DNA from: Litchfieldia alkalitelluris
GTDB lineage: Bacteria; Bacillota; Bacilli; Bacillales; Bacillaceae_L
Length of the DNA stretch: 64,000 nucleotides
Assembly: GCF_002019645.1 (NCBI RefSeq)
Contig: NZ_KV917374.1
Coordinates: 895,452-959,451 of the forward strand
Direction of reading: 5' to 3'
The position numbers were made by a program, and so were the translations under genes. How positions within the stretch are numbered: position 1 is the stretch's first letter; every line of letters starts with the position of its first letter. Positions 1 through 9,386 of the stretch are shown one piece after another. The notes beneath the pieces were generated by a model that did no database searches, was not told the origin of the DNA, and was given only the letters and a program-made list of their open reading frames with translations.

Positions 1-1
1 G

Positions 2-2416
2 TTTACTCAGTTTGGGCAATCAACAAGTGAAGAGCGAAATAGAATGGAAGTTTTAGAGAATGGTGCGATTCGATTAATTTCAGATTTACCTCAAGCCGGG
101 AAAATCACGGGGGATCATGATGGTATTTCATATTACTATACTGAAATTGATGGCAACCTTGAAAACTTCACATTATCAGCAGATATAAAAGTGAATAGCT
201 ATGCCAAAACTCCGTATGATGGGCAAGAATCGTTTGGGATTATGGCTCGTGATGCGAACGGAACATATGATGATTCTAGTGTGTTTGCTTCAAATATTGC
301 TGCAGTCGGTGGATTTAGTGGCGGTACAAGAGAAGCGAACGGTCTACAACTATTTGTTCGAAAAGGTGTCACGTCTCCTGATGGTGCTGGAAGTGAAGGC
401 ATTCAAAAACAAATGCTTCAAGAGGGAGAACCAGCAGATGGTTCGACACATCGTTTAACATTAACGAAAACAAATAGTGGCTTTATCGGTCAGCTTGGTC
501 AAGGAGAAGAAAAGATCTTCTTTGAACCAGAGATTTTAACGGTCCAGGATGATAAAATTTATGTTGGCTTTTATACGGCTCGTTTAGCTGATATTGAAGT
601 TTCAAATATCACTTTTGATACCTCTATAGCAGCAACAGATGCACCTAGGATAGAGCCACCTGCACAACAGATTCAGCCAAATTTCTCTATTTTATCAAGA
701 GGAAAAACATCTGATACAGCTTATAATTTAATTGTAGAATCAAATGTAAATGGAACACTGACAGTGAAAAAAGGTCAGCAAGTAATTGAACGAGATGTGG
801 TTGTTGAAAGTGGAGAAAAGGTTACAATCCCAACAACGATTGATAAAAATAGCCAAACAAAGTATAGCTTCATTTTTGTTCCAGATGATACACAATTGCT
901 CACTTCATATGACCGTATTATCAAAAACTTTACTGTAACTAATAAGACATTTAACGAAGGTGGAGACATCATCGTCTCAACCGAAGGAACTGAGAGTGGT
1001 AATGGTACTGAAGCTAGTCCACTAGATTTAGATACTGCGATCGAGTATGTTTTACCAGGTCAGAAAATTATCCTACAAGAAGGTACGTATAAACGAACTG
1101 CTGGATTGTATATTGATAAATACAATGATGGAAAAAAAGATGCAATGAAGTACTTAGTGGGAGCGGAAGGAACGAGACCTATCATTGACTTCGACAAGCG
1201 CTCTGAAGGTGTTGTTTTAAGTGGTAACTACTGGCATGTCAAAGGAATTGATTTTGCTAGATCTGCTTCAAATACAAAGGGCTTTGTTGTAGGTGGAAGT
1301 CATAATATTATTGAGTTAAGCCGATTCTATGAAAACGGTGATACTGGTTTGCAAATTAGCAGAACAGATAATAGTCCAAATATGGAGGATTGGCCTTCAT
1401 ATAACTTGAGTCTTAACAATGATTCATTTAGTAACAGTGACCCTTCCCAAAACAATGCTGATGGCTTTGCTGCAAAACTAACGTCAGGTGTTGGAAATGT
1501 GTTTAAAGGTAATGTTGCATATAATAATGCCGATGACGGCTGGGATCTTTATACGAAAGTCGGCTCTGGTAAAATTGGTGCCGTCACGATTGAAGATAGC
1601 ATTGCCTACGCAAATGGGATTTCGGCTGATGGTGTGGTCGGAATTGGTGATGGAAATGGCTTTAAGCTCGGTGGAGAAGGCGTTCATGTTCCACACGTGA
1701 TTAAAAATAGCTTAGCGTTTGGCAACAAGACCGATGGATTTACAAGTAATAGTAACCCAGGAGTTATTGCTGAAAACAACCGCTCATTTAATAACGGTGG
1801 TGCGAATATTGTTTTTACAACCTATAACAATATTGAAGAAGACTTTACAATTAACGGGTTTATTTCTTATAAAACTAGTAAAGGTCAAAAGGATAGCTAC
1901 CCGGTAGATGCGGTCGCTGAAAATAACTATTTCTTTAGTGGTACGGAGTCGGTTAACGCCATTGGGACAGTGTTAACAGATGCCAATTTTAAAAGCTTAA
2001 CACCTGTTTTACCAATTGAACGAGATGAAGAAGGAAATATTATCTGGGGTGACTTTGTCCAGTTCCAAGTAATCGCTCAAGTAACAGTAAATCCAGAAAA
2101 GATTAATTTAGCAGGGAAAAGTAGTAGCGATGTAGCGGGGGCCGTTGAGGTTCTAATCACCCTTCAGGATGGCTTTTCTATTGAGGACATCGGGTTAGAA
2201 TCGATTCGTTTAAATGGCAAGGCACAGCCGATCACAAGCGGAACAGGTTATGCAAAGAATCCTGTGTTAGAGGATGAAAATGTGTATCGTATTAAATTTA
2301 CTAAAAAGGAATTAACAAGGGTACTAAATAAAGGTAAAGATGTACCTATTACGATTACTGGAAACCTAGCCGATGGTACACCATTTGTTGGAAAAACAAC
2401 AGTAGAAGTGAAATAA
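2..2416 (+). CDS. Pectate lyase, polysaccharide lyase family 9 (5' partial)
   Basis: The frame is already open at base 2, so the N-terminus, and probably a signal peptide, lies outside the window. From the first internal ATG (base 44) there are 790 residues. The N-terminal ~190 residues look like a beta-sandwich carbohydrate-binding module, followed by a linker domain and a right-handed beta-helix rich in Asn/Gly turns. The PL9 active site is recognisable: Ca2+-ligand aspartates in NNADGF (D473) and DDGWD (D497, D498, D501), with the same spacing as in Dickeya Pel9A, and the catalytic lysine in GNGFKLGG (K541). It should cleave polygalacturonate by Ca2+-dependent beta-elimination outside the cell and feed the importer and hydrolase encoded next to it. 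Family assignment is firm; substrate fine-specificity (pectate versus rhamnogalacturonan) is inferred. Confidence 0.9.
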   Translation, partial: FTQFGQSTSEERNRMEVLENGAIRLISDLPQAGKITGDHDGISYYYTEIDGNLENFTLSADIKVNSYAKTPYDGQESFGIMARDANGTYDDSSVFASNIAAVGGFSGGTREANGLQLFVRKGVTSPDGAGSEGIQKQMLQEGEPADGSTHRLTLTKTNSGFIGQLGQGEEKIFFEPEILTVQDDKIYVGFYTARLADIEVSNITFDTSIAATDAPRIEPPAQQIQPNFSILSRGKTSDTAYNLIVESNVNGTLTVKKGQQVIERDVVVESGEKVTIPTTIDKNSQTKYSFIFVPDDTQLLTSYDRIIKNFTVTNKTFNEGGDIIVSTEGTESGNGTEASPLDLDTAIEYVLPGQKIILQEGTYKRTAGLYIDKYNDGKKDAMKYLVGAEGTRPIIDFDKRSEGVVLSGNYWHVKGIDFARSASNTKGFVVGGSHNIIELSRFYENGDTGLQISRTDNSPNMEDWPSYNLSLNNDSFSNSDPSQNNADGFAAKLTSGVGNVFKGNVAYNNADDGWDLYTKVGSGKIGAVTIEDSIAYANGISADGVVGIGDGNGFKLGGEGVHVPHVIKNSLAFGNKTDGFTSNSNPGVIAENNRSFNNGGANIVFTTYNNIEEDFTINGFISYKTSKGQKDSYPVDAVAENNYFFSGTESVNAIGTVLTDANFKSLTPVLPIERDEEGNIIWGDFVQFQVIAQVTVNPEKINLAGKSSSDVAGAVEVLITLQDGFSIEDIGLESIRLNGKAQPITSGTGYAKNPVLEDENVYRIKFTKKELTRVLNKGKDVPITITGNLADGTPFVGKTTVEVK

Positions 2417-2428
2417 GAGAGTCGAAAG

Positions 2429-2458
2429 GGGAGATTCGGTATGGAATCTCCTCTTTTT
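2429..2458 (+). terminator. Rho-independent terminator after the pectate lyase
   Basis: An 8-bp stem, GGAGATTC (2430-2437) with GAATCTCC (2444-2451), is followed by CT and a run of five T. It lies 14 bases after the stop codon. Confidence 0.85.
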
Positions 2459-2576
2459 ATTTGTTTGCTTTTAAAAAATAGGACTATTGAGGATCAAAGT
2501 TTGGTAAGTTCGTATTTTAGACTGGAGAACACAGCGGTTAGAGTAACAAAACAAAGTTTATTACTCTAATCTCTAA

Positions 2577-2862
2577 GTTTATCGGTCTAACTCCCACTTT
2601 TATCGGTCTAACTAGAAAAATATCGGTCTAACTCCACTTTTATCGGTCTAATTAAAAATATATCGGTCTAACCACTTTTATCGGTCTAACTAGAAAAATA
2701 TCGGTCTAACTTCCACTTTTATCGGTCTAACTAGAAAAATATCGGTCTAACCACTTTTATCGGTCTAACTAGAAAAATATCGGTCTAACTCCACTTTTAT
2801 CGGTCTAATTAAAAATATATCGGTCTAACTCCCACTTTTATCAGTCCAACTAAAATTACGCG
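2577..2862 (+). repeat. Repeat family A array, ATCGGTCTAAC, about 14 copies
   Basis: The 11-mer ATCGGTCTAAC recurs about 14 times at 18-22 base spacing. Two spacer types alternate, one like TCCACTTTT and one like TAGAAAAAT. The last copy is degenerate (ATCAGTCCAAC). The same unit lies in the opposite orientation at 38426-38560. It fills most of the 600-base gap between the lyase and the sensor kinase. No ORF is supported here. Confidence 0.9.
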
Positions 2863-2936
2863 GCCTACATCGCTGTTTTTACTCCTACTCCCAATTACCA
2901 AAAAAGGGACTTTCTTCCTAATCAACAGATTCTATC

Positions 2937-2965
2937 TTATCATATAATATTCATAATGTTATAAT
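2937..2965 (+). promoter_or_regulatory. Candidate SigA promoter of the yesM-like gene
   Basis: TTATCA (2937-2942) and TATAAT (2960-2965) are separated by exactly 17 bases, about 50 bases before the kinase start. The -10 is perfect and the -35 matches 4 of 6. Prediction only. Confidence 0.55.
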
Positions 2966-3015
2966 TATTGCGAATGTGAATATTAACCAGTAAATAAAAG
3001 ATAAGAGGATATCCC

Positions 3016-4734
3016 ATGATTACTATTTTTCGAAACTTGAATATCAAAAATAAGATATTCTCTATTTCCCTTTTGCTTCTTTTTATCTTCTCAAGCATCG
3101 GTTTGGTTGCCTATGATTCTTTCATTCGTTTATATGAAAAACGTATTTTTGAAGAGTCAGAGGATATGCTTCAGTTATCTTCTTCTGTTTTGGATAAGGA
3201 ATTTAAGAAAATTGAACAGCTGACCTTTCAAATCAGTACAGAGGATACGGTTCAAAATGCATTAATGAAGATTAATGCCAACGAGATGGATTTCCTTGAA
3301 TATCAAGCAAAATCGAAGCTGTTAACTCGACTGTTAGGACATGCCACCTCGGAACCTTATATCGCGTCTGTTCAAGTTCTGGATAACTTAGGTGGAAATT
3401 ATAAGCTAGGATATGACACGACAATCGAGACTAATACGAGGGAATTATCAAAACTAGCTCAGGCCGCTGATGGTTCATCAGTATGGACACAAGCTGATCA
3501 ACAAAATAATCTTGTTGTTGCAAGAATCATCCGTGAAAAAGTCAATGTGAATTTGACTAAGCTGGGCCTTTTAATTGTAACAATCGATGTTAGTAAACTT
3601 TTGAACGAAACATTAGATTTTTCCCCTACGAAAAACTTTGTGATTACCAACGATGATGCAATATTTTATAAAACAAATGATCTTCCATTTAACGATACGC
3701 TTATTGCTACAAAAAATGACAACGGTTACAAAAAAATGGTTATGGATGACAAGGAATTTTTAGTGTCCTACAAGCACTCCAGCTACTCTGACTTAGTTTA
3801 TTATAATATTTTGCCTTACGACAATATTACCCAGCAATCAACTGAGATTAAACAAATTATATTTGCGCTTTTTATCTTAATGTTAGTTCTAACGGTAATT
3901 TTAAGCCGATTAGCTGCAAAAGGAATTTCTAAGCCGATTGAAAAACTAACTGAAAAAATGAAGCTGGTTCAACAAGGTGATTTTGAAAATAATCATCAGT
4001 TAGAGGGTAGTTATTATAATGATGAAATTGGTAAACTGCATCATGATTTTCAGGTGATGCTTGAAAAAATCAAAGGCCTAATTAAAGAAAACTACACCAA
4101 GCAATTAGTCATAAAGGAAGCGGAATATAAAGCATTGCAGGCACAAATTAATCCCCATTTTTTATATAACACCTTAGACTCGATTAACTGGCTGGCAAGA
4201 AGTCAGAAGCAACATGAAATCTCTGGGCTAGCAGAGGCACTTGGGAATATGATGCGAAATATTATTAGTAAAAAGGAACCGATGATCTCCATTAAAGAGG
4301 AATTAGAGATTGTCAAAAATTATATTACCATCCAAAAATTTAGGTACGGTGACCGGATCCATTTTTCACTGGATACCCATGAAGATTTTGAGAGAAATAA
4401 GATACCAAAGCTGACGATTCAACCGGTGATTGAGAATGCCATACAGCATGGATTGGAAGAAATTATTGGTGAATGCCATATTTCTGTAAACTTAAAAGCC
4501 ATCCGAGATGAACTAATCATTATGATTGAAGATAATGGACCTGGGATGGACGAGAGTAAAGTAACATCCATTCTTTCAGGTGAGATTGTTTCTAAGAAAA
4601 GTTCGGGAATCGGGCTAAACAATATACGCGAACGAATCAAATTAATGTTTGGCGAAAGATACGGCATCCAGATCGAAAGTGAAGTAGGCAAAGGAACAAA
4701 AGTAGTCATAACATTACCAAATATGATGGAGTGA
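3016..4734 (+). CDS. YesM-type sensor histidine kinase
   Basis: A 572-aa membrane sensor. An N-terminal membrane helix (about 14-34) and a second (about 287-306) flank a ~250-residue extracellular sensor region, followed by HAMP (about 307-360), a His_kinase domain and a HATPase domain (about 470-570; DNGPGMDES and SSGIGLNNIRERI boxes). The phospho-acceptor is H381 in the NPHFLYNTL motif typical of this class. The start follows AAGAGGATA at a normal distance. The gene runs directly into the AraC-type response regulator (stop at 4732-4734). In Bacillus, YesMN-like pairs sit beside pectin and oligosaccharide ABC importers, as here; sensing of pectin-derived sugars is inferred. Confidence 0.9.
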   Translation: MITIFRNLNIKNKIFSISLLLLFIFSSIGLVAYDSFIRLYEKRIFEESEDMLQLSSSVLDKEFKKIEQLTFQISTEDTVQNALMKINANEMDFLEYQAKSKLLTRLLGHATSEPYIASVQVLDNLGGNYKLGYDTTIETNTRELSKLAQAADGSSVWTQADQQNNLVVARIIREKVNVNLTKLGLLIVTIDVSKLLNETLDFSPTKNFVITNDDAIFYKTNDLPFNDTLIATKNDNGYKKMVMDDKEFLVSYKHSSYSDLVYYNILPYDNITQQSTEIKQIIFALFILMLVLTVILSRLAAKGISKPIEKLTEKMKLVQQGDFENNHQLEGSYYNDEIGKLHHDFQVMLEKIKGLIKENYTKQLVIKEAEYKALQAQINPHFLYNTLDSINWLARSQKQHEISGLAEALGNMMRNIISKKEPMISIKEELEIVKNYITIQKFRYGDRIHFSLDTHEDFERNKIPKLTIQPVIENAIQHGLEEIIGECHISVNLKAIRDELIIMIEDNGPGMDESKVTSILSGEIVSKKSSGIGLNNIRERIKLMFGERYGIQIESEVGKGTKVVITLPNMME

Positions 4735-4739
4735 TGATG

Positions 4740-6299
4740 ATGTACAAAGTGCTTTTGGTAGATGATGAGAAAGCAATTTTAGAAGGAATTGCAGCAACTG
4801 TTGATTGGGCCAAATGTCAAACAGAGCTTGTTTTTAAAGCATATAATGGGGTAGAGGCTTTTGATTATATTGCGAGAGAAAGGCCGGATATTGTTTTGAC
4901 AGATGTGAAAATGCCCGGAATGAATGGGATTGAGCTTATTCAAAAAGTACATCACAGATTTCCTGAAATAAAATTCATTGTGTTATCAGGACATGACGAG
5001 TTCGAGTTTGCGAAAACCGCGATGGAGTGCAATGTAAAGCATTATTTGTTAAAACCAAGCAATGAAACAAAAATTGAAGAGGTATTAATAAAGGTCACCA
5101 AAGAGCTGAATGATGCCAGAAGTAAAGAAGCCTTTGTGACAAATATGCGAAAGAATTTACAACACGTCATTCCAAAAGCGAAGGAGCAATTTTTACGAGA
5201 TTTACTCATTAATAATAAGTATTTTGTTCATGATTGGGATAGCTATAAACAGTTATTCCAGCTTGATATTGATGGAGACAATTTTCGAATTGTTGTCATC
5301 AGTATTGATGGGGATCATGATTATGAACATGTTTTTGCGATAAAGGAATTATTGATGGATGAAATGGAGAAAGATCATCCGGTCCTTTTAACAACAATCG
5401 GTGAGAAAGTGGTCATTCTTTCAAAATCCATATCGCTTGAACAGCTAATTTTGACATTCACCAATGTGAAAGAGAGCTTTATGCGAATCTATGAAATGAC
5501 GTTCACAACTGCTGTTAGCCATACTGGTACGATTGATAAATTGAAATCCTTGTATAAAGAAGCGCTTAATTGTTTGGCGCAGCGATTTTATCTAAGTGAG
5601 GGAAGTTTAATTACAGCTGATGACATTACCTATGATGAGGCAGAGCTTGAGACCTTCCAAATTGACCATGAAGATTTGATTTTATCAATTAAAAGTGGAA
5701 ACGTACAGGAAGTCCAGGCCTATCTAGAGCAATTTTTTAAAACATTTAAACTAGAGCAGTCTAATGAAAATATGGTTAAATCCGAGTGTCTAGAACTATT
5801 TTTAACAATTATTAAACAATCAAATAAAAGTCAGCTCGATCAATATTTTGAACAAATTACGTTCTTTCATAGCTCAAAGTCTTTTGAGGAAATCACAGCT
5901 TTTATTGAACAAACAACGATTGAAATTGCACAAGACTATTATGAAAAAACAAAGCAAACTCAAAACATCATGTTAAAGCGCATGATTACATATGTCGAGG
6001 AGCATTTGTCAGATCCGGAGCTATCGTTAACTAAGATTGCGAACGAAATCCTTTTCATGAATCCAGATTATGTTGGAAAACTGTTTAAAAAAGAAATGAA
6101 CGAAAAATTTTCAACCTATCTCATCAATAAGCGAGTAGATAAAGCTGTTGAGATTATCAATCAATCAGATCAAGTAAAGGTAGTGGAAATTGCAGAAGAA
6201 GTAGGCTTCGGCACCAATCCACGGTATTTTGGGCAAGTATTTAAAAAGCATACAGGAGTTACACCGACTGAATATAAAAATAAATTAATCAGTAGCTAA
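4740..6299 (+). CDS. YesN-type AraC-family response regulator
   Basis: A receiver domain (residues 1-120) has the acidic pocket in VDDE and phospho-acceptor D55 in LTDVKMPGMNG. A divergent middle region follows, and a C-terminal pair of AraC-type helix-turn-helix motifs lies in the last ~100 residues (LSLTKIANEI; VVEIAEEVGFG ending NPRYFGQVFKKHTGVTPTEYK). Four in-frame start codons run GTG ATG ATG ATG from 4731. The ribosome site GGAG at 4728-4731 best fits the ATG at 4740. It is translationally coupled to the kinase and probably activates the importer operon just downstream. Confidence 0.9.
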   Translation: MYKVLLVDDEKAILEGIAATVDWAKCQTELVFKAYNGVEAFDYIARERPDIVLTDVKMPGMNGIELIQKVHHRFPEIKFIVLSGHDEFEFAKTAMECNVKHYLLKPSNETKIEEVLIKVTKELNDARSKEAFVTNMRKNLQHVIPKAKEQFLRDLLINNKYFVHDWDSYKQLFQLDIDGDNFRIVVISIDGDHDYEHVFAIKELLMDEMEKDHPVLLTTIGEKVVILSKSISLEQLILTFTNVKESFMRIYEMTFTTAVSHTGTIDKLKSLYKEALNCLAQRFYLSEGSLITADDITYDEAELETFQIDHEDLILSIKSGNVQEVQAYLEQFFKTFKLEQSNENMVKSECLELFLTIIKQSNKSQLDQYFEQITFFHSSKSFEEITAFIEQTTIEIAQDYYEKTKQTQNIMLKRMITYVEEHLSDPELSLTKIANEILFMNPDYVGKLFKKEMNEKFSTYLINKRVDKAVEIINQSDQVKVVEIAEEVGFGTNPRYFGQVFKKHTGVTPTEYKNKLISS

Positions 6300-6307
6300 G
6301 GTTGTCC

Positions 6308-6342
6308 TCGGGGGATTGATTCCTTTGGGGGCAGTTTTTTTT
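6308..6342 (+). terminator. Terminator after the yesMN-like pair
   Basis: CCTCGGGGGA can pair with TCCTTTGGGG (10 bp including several G-U pairs), and a run of eight T follows. It lies within 45 bases of the stop. Confidence 0.6.
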
Positions 6343-6414
6343 GTGATAATCCCCGATGTTAATTTGATTCGCACCATGGAAGTGAAAATGTTTGCGATTT
6401 TATGCAAATTACTA

Positions 6415-6565
6415 GAGCGTATTGTGGTTCTAAAAATCGATTTAGAAGTTCTTTGAAATTTATTTTCGAAATTTTGTCGAATACGTTCGAACTGGGGGGA
6501 TTTACTTTCGATATCCTCGATGATATTTTTGAAATCGGCTATTTATCGATTATTCGACATAACTT
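6415..6565. repeat. Repeat family F, TTCGA/TCGAAA-rich segment
   Basis: Short palindromic TTCGA and TCGAAA words recur (TTTTCGAAA, GTCGAATACGTTCGAAC, TTTCGATATCCTCGA, TATCGATTATTCGAC). A similar segment lies at 38597-38700. A 76-codon open frame here has no ribosome site and is not called. Confidence 0.55.
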
Positions 6566-6653
6566 CGTAAAACTCTCCATCCTAAGTTGCCTTTCAGGGG
6601 AGATTTCCATGCATATGAGTAAGCGCACATGAAGTATGAAAAGCGTACTCACC

Positions 6654-6814
6654 TAGTGTGGAATGAGCGGAGAGCCACCTGACTCCTGCGGGATCTAGCG
6701 GTCTCGTGAGACCCCACAGGAGCCATCGGCGACGAGGAGGCTCCCGGACCGCCCCGCGGAAAGCAGGTGGATTGCAGCGAATGGAACTCGTTCAACTGGG
6801 TATTTTCGAGTAGA
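6654..6814 (+). repeat. Repeat family C, copy C1
   Basis: GC-rich dispersed element starting TAGTGTGGAATGAGCGG and ending AATGGAACTCG plus an AT-rich tail. It has nested stems: CCACCTG with CAGGTGG, GCGGTC with GACCGC, and a GGTCTCGTGAGACC hairpin within CTCCTG...CAGGAG. Confidence 0.9.
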
Positions 6815-6960
6815 TAGAATGAGAGATTTGTTTAAGATGAGTTATGAACTCAGAATAGCGCATTCCAACCACTGTTATTAATACACTGTTTTTTATACAT
6901 AAACATGTCTGCTGATTTTATTTTTAAATTTCAGAAAATCTTTTACTATTAAGTTGTATT

Positions 6961-6974
6961 AGAAAACGCTTACA
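6961..6974 (+). promoter_or_regulatory. cre-like catabolite repression site before the importer operon
   Basis: On the minus strand the site reads TGTAAGCGTTTTCT, close to the CcpA consensus TGWAANCGNTNWCA. It lies 24 bases before the binding-protein start, where CcpA would block transcription. Binding is inferred. Confidence 0.65.
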
Positions 6975-6997
6975 AAACAAAAGGGGAGGATGAAAGT

Positions 6998-8326
6998 ATG
7001 TTTCATTTAAAGAAGAGTTTGGCATTTTTATTGGTGATGATGATGCTTGCGTTAACCGCATGCTCAGGATCATCAGACACAACTGGTGAACCGAGCGGAG
7101 ATAGTGGCAAAGATTCTAGTAAGGATTCAGAAGATAGTGTAGTAACTTTAAGAATGTCTTGGTGGGGTTCGCAAAGTCGTCATGATCAAACGAAGCAAAT
7201 TATTGATTTGTTTGAAAAAGAAAATCCAAATATTAAAATTGAACCTTCTTTCACTGGCTTCGATGGCTACTTTGACAAAATGGCAGCTGAAGCAGCTGGG
7301 AATAACTTACCTGACATTATGCAACAAAACTTTGGTGAATATTTAAACCAATATGCAGACAAGGACTTACTTGAAGATTTAACACCTTTTGTTGAAAATG
7401 GAACGATTAATATGGATGGCGTTAGTGACACGGTTATGCAATCAGGTACTCAAGGTGGAAAATTACTTGGAATTCCAACTGGTACGAACTCATTAGTAGC
7501 GTTTTATAACCAAGATATGTTTGATGAAGCGGGTGTAAGCGCTCCAGCTGATGATTGGACATGGGATGATTATGCGAAAGCATCAGAAGAGATTGCTGCT
7601 GCCACAGGAAAGTTTGGTGCCCGTTTAATGGAGCCAAAAAATCTAATTGAGTATTTCTTAAGAACTCAAGGCTACAAAATGTTTAATGAAGACGGAACGG
7701 GTCTTGGATATGATGATGATCAATTATTAGTAGATTATTTTAACATGAATAAAGAATTGGTAGAAAAGAAAGCGGTTCCAGCGTACGATGTGATTCAACA
7801 AATCAAAGGTGTCGAGGATGAACTAATTGCTCGTGGAGATGCTGCGATTGACTTCAGATGGTCTAATCAAGCTACAGCAGTAACAGCTACAATCCCTGAT
7901 GCAAATATTCAAATGCAGGTACTGCCTGGGCCTGGAAATGATAAGGGAATGTACTTAAAGCCAGCCATGCTTTGGTCAATTCCTAAGAGCTCTGAGCATA
8001 AAGAGGAAGCTGCTAAATTTATCAACTTCTTTATCAACAATATTGAAGTGTATAAAATTGCAGGATCTGACCGTGGTGTACCTTTAAAGCAAGAAATTCG
8101 TGATGAGTTAGCACCAAACCTAACTGAAACTGACAAAAAAGTATTTGATTATATTACAAAGGTGACAGAAAATAGCTCGCCAATCGATGATAACTACCCA
8201 GCAGCTGCTTCTGAGGTTCTTGACCGCTTAGCAACGATTGATGAGCAAGTGATTTATGGTCAACTTAGCCCTGAAGAAGGTGCCAAGCAGTTCAGACAAG
8301 AAGCTGAATCGATCTTAGGAAACTAA
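6998..8326 (+). CDS. ABC transporter sugar-binding lipoprotein (family 1)
   Basis: The 442-aa protein has a lipoprotein signal peptide with lipobox LTAC (lipid-modified C22), a Ser/Asp/Gly-rich tether to about residue 50, then an extracellular solute-binding protein type 1 fold (LRMSWWGSQSRHDQT; WTWDDYAKASEEIA). It should capture an oligosaccharide outside the membrane and deliver it to the two permeases encoded downstream. The ribosome site AGGGGAGG precedes the ATG. The locus suggests oligogalacturonides or rhamnogalacturonan fragments; the exact ligand cannot be read from sequence. Confidence 0.92.
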   Translation: MFHLKKSLAFLLVMMMLALTACSGSSDTTGEPSGDSGKDSSKDSEDSVVTLRMSWWGSQSRHDQTKQIIDLFEKENPNIKIEPSFTGFDGYFDKMAAEAAGNNLPDIMQQNFGEYLNQYADKDLLEDLTPFVENGTINMDGVSDTVMQSGTQGGKLLGIPTGTNSLVAFYNQDMFDEAGVSAPADDWTWDDYAKASEEIAAATGKFGARLMEPKNLIEYFLRTQGYKMFNEDGTGLGYDDDQLLVDYFNMNKELVEKKAVPAYDVIQQIKGVEDELIARGDAAIDFRWSNQATAVTATIPDANIQMQVLPGPGNDKGMYLKPAMLWSIPKSSEHKEEAAKFINFFINNIEVYKIAGSDRGVPLKQEIRDELAPNLTETDKKVFDYITKVTENSSPIDDNYPAAASEVLDRLATIDEQVIYGQLSPEEGAKQFRQEAESILGN

Positions 8327-8338
8327 AATGATGGACGG

Positions 8339-8364
8339 AAGGTGGTTCCAATTGGAGCCACTTT
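8339..8364 (+). terminator. Hairpin between binding-protein and permease genes
   Basis: An 11-bp stem, AAGGTGGTTCC (8339-8349) with GGAGCCACTTT (8354-8364), has an AATT loop. It lacks a real T-run, so it is more likely a partial attenuator or a 3'-end stabiliser that keeps binding-protein mRNA in excess of permease mRNA, as is common in such operons. Confidence 0.65.
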
Positions 8365-8395
8365 CTCCCTATTACTTATAGGAAGAGGTAGGAGT

Positions 8396-9364
8396 ATGGA
8401 AATTGAAAAAAATAGGCAAGTGGAAACAGAAGAAGTCATTTCTAATAAACCCGCCCAAATAAGGATCCTAAGGCCGAAAAAGAAGAATAAAGACTTCCAA
8501 AATGGCGTAGGATATCTGTTTGTTTCACCGTTTATCATCGGATTTTTTGCCTTTACTATCTTCCCAATGCTATTTTCACTGTATTTATCATTTACAGATT
8601 ATGAAATGGGAGGTACTGCGACCTGGGTTGGATTAGATAACTATATCCGAATGTTTACAAATGATCCGCTTTATTTAGATGCATTGAATGTCACCTTCTT
8701 TTATGCGGGTGTTGCAGTTCCTTTTAGACTGGTATTTTCATTATTAGTCGCATTGGCCTTGAACAAGGTAGTGGAAATGGTTGGATTTTACCGGACGATG
8801 TTGTACTTACCATCTGTTGTTGGTGGAAGTATTGCCATCTCCATTATGTGGCGTCAATTGTTTGGCAATGATGGAGCATTGAATTCGCTTTTAGCAGCGG
8901 TTGGACTTCCAACACACTCATGGTTAGGAGATCCAAATACCGCAATTTGGACATTAATTCTCCTTTATGGATGGCAATTTGGTTCATCGATGCTGATTTT
9001 CTTAGCAGGATTACGAAATATTCCAAAGATGTATTATGAAGCATCGAGTATTGATGGTGCTGGCCGTTTAAAGCAGTTTTTCTCGATTACTCTACCAATG
9101 TTAACTCCGGTTATCTTATTTAACTTAATTATGCAGGTTATTAATGGATTTATGGCATTTACTCCAAGTTTTGTTGTCACCAATGGAGGACCGATGAACA
9201 GTACGATGTTATATGTTCTTTACATGTATCAACGAGCTTTCCGTTATTTTGATATGGGATATGCGTCTGCGATGGCTTGGGTAATGTTAGTCATTATCGC
9301 AATCTTCACAGCTATTATCTTTAAAAGCTCCCCTCATTGGGTGCACTATGAATCTGAGAAGTAG
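8396..9364 (+). CDS. ABC sugar permease, MalF/LplB-like
   Basis: An inner-membrane permease of about 322 residues with six predicted membrane helices and the EAA loop that contacts the ATPase (YEASSIDGAGRLKQFFSITLPML). I chose the ATG at 8396 over the upstream GTG at 8342, because GGAAGAGG lies 7 bases before it and the upstream region is occupied by the intercistronic hairpin. Partner of the next permease. No ATPase gene is present in the operon; Bacillus importers of this type share an MsmX-like ATPase encoded elsewhere. Confidence 0.9.
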   Translation: MEIEKNRQVETEEVISNKPAQIRILRPKKKNKDFQNGVGYLFVSPFIIGFFAFTIFPMLFSLYLSFTDYEMGGTATWVGLDNYIRMFTNDPLYLDALNVTFFYAGVAVPFRLVFSLLVALALNKVVEMVGFYRTMLYLPSVVGGSIAISIMWRQLFGNDGALNSLLAAVGLPTHSWLGDPNTAIWTLILLYGWQFGSSMLIFLAGLRNIPKMYYEASSIDGAGRLKQFFSITLPMLTPVILFNLIMQVINGFMAFTPSFVVTNGGPMNSTMLYVLYMYQRAFRYFDMGYASAMAWVMLVIIAIFTAIIFKSSPHWVHYESEK

Positions 9365-9386
9365 ATTAAGAGAGGAGTGAAAACAA

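Noticed and set aside
2577-2862. Possible CRISPR array
   Set aside because: The repeated unit is 11 bases with 7-11 base spacers that are themselves repeated, and no cas genes are present.
6402-6632. 76-codon open frame after the yesMN-like pair
   Set aside because: It spans the family F palindromic segment, has no ribosome site and no recognisable product.
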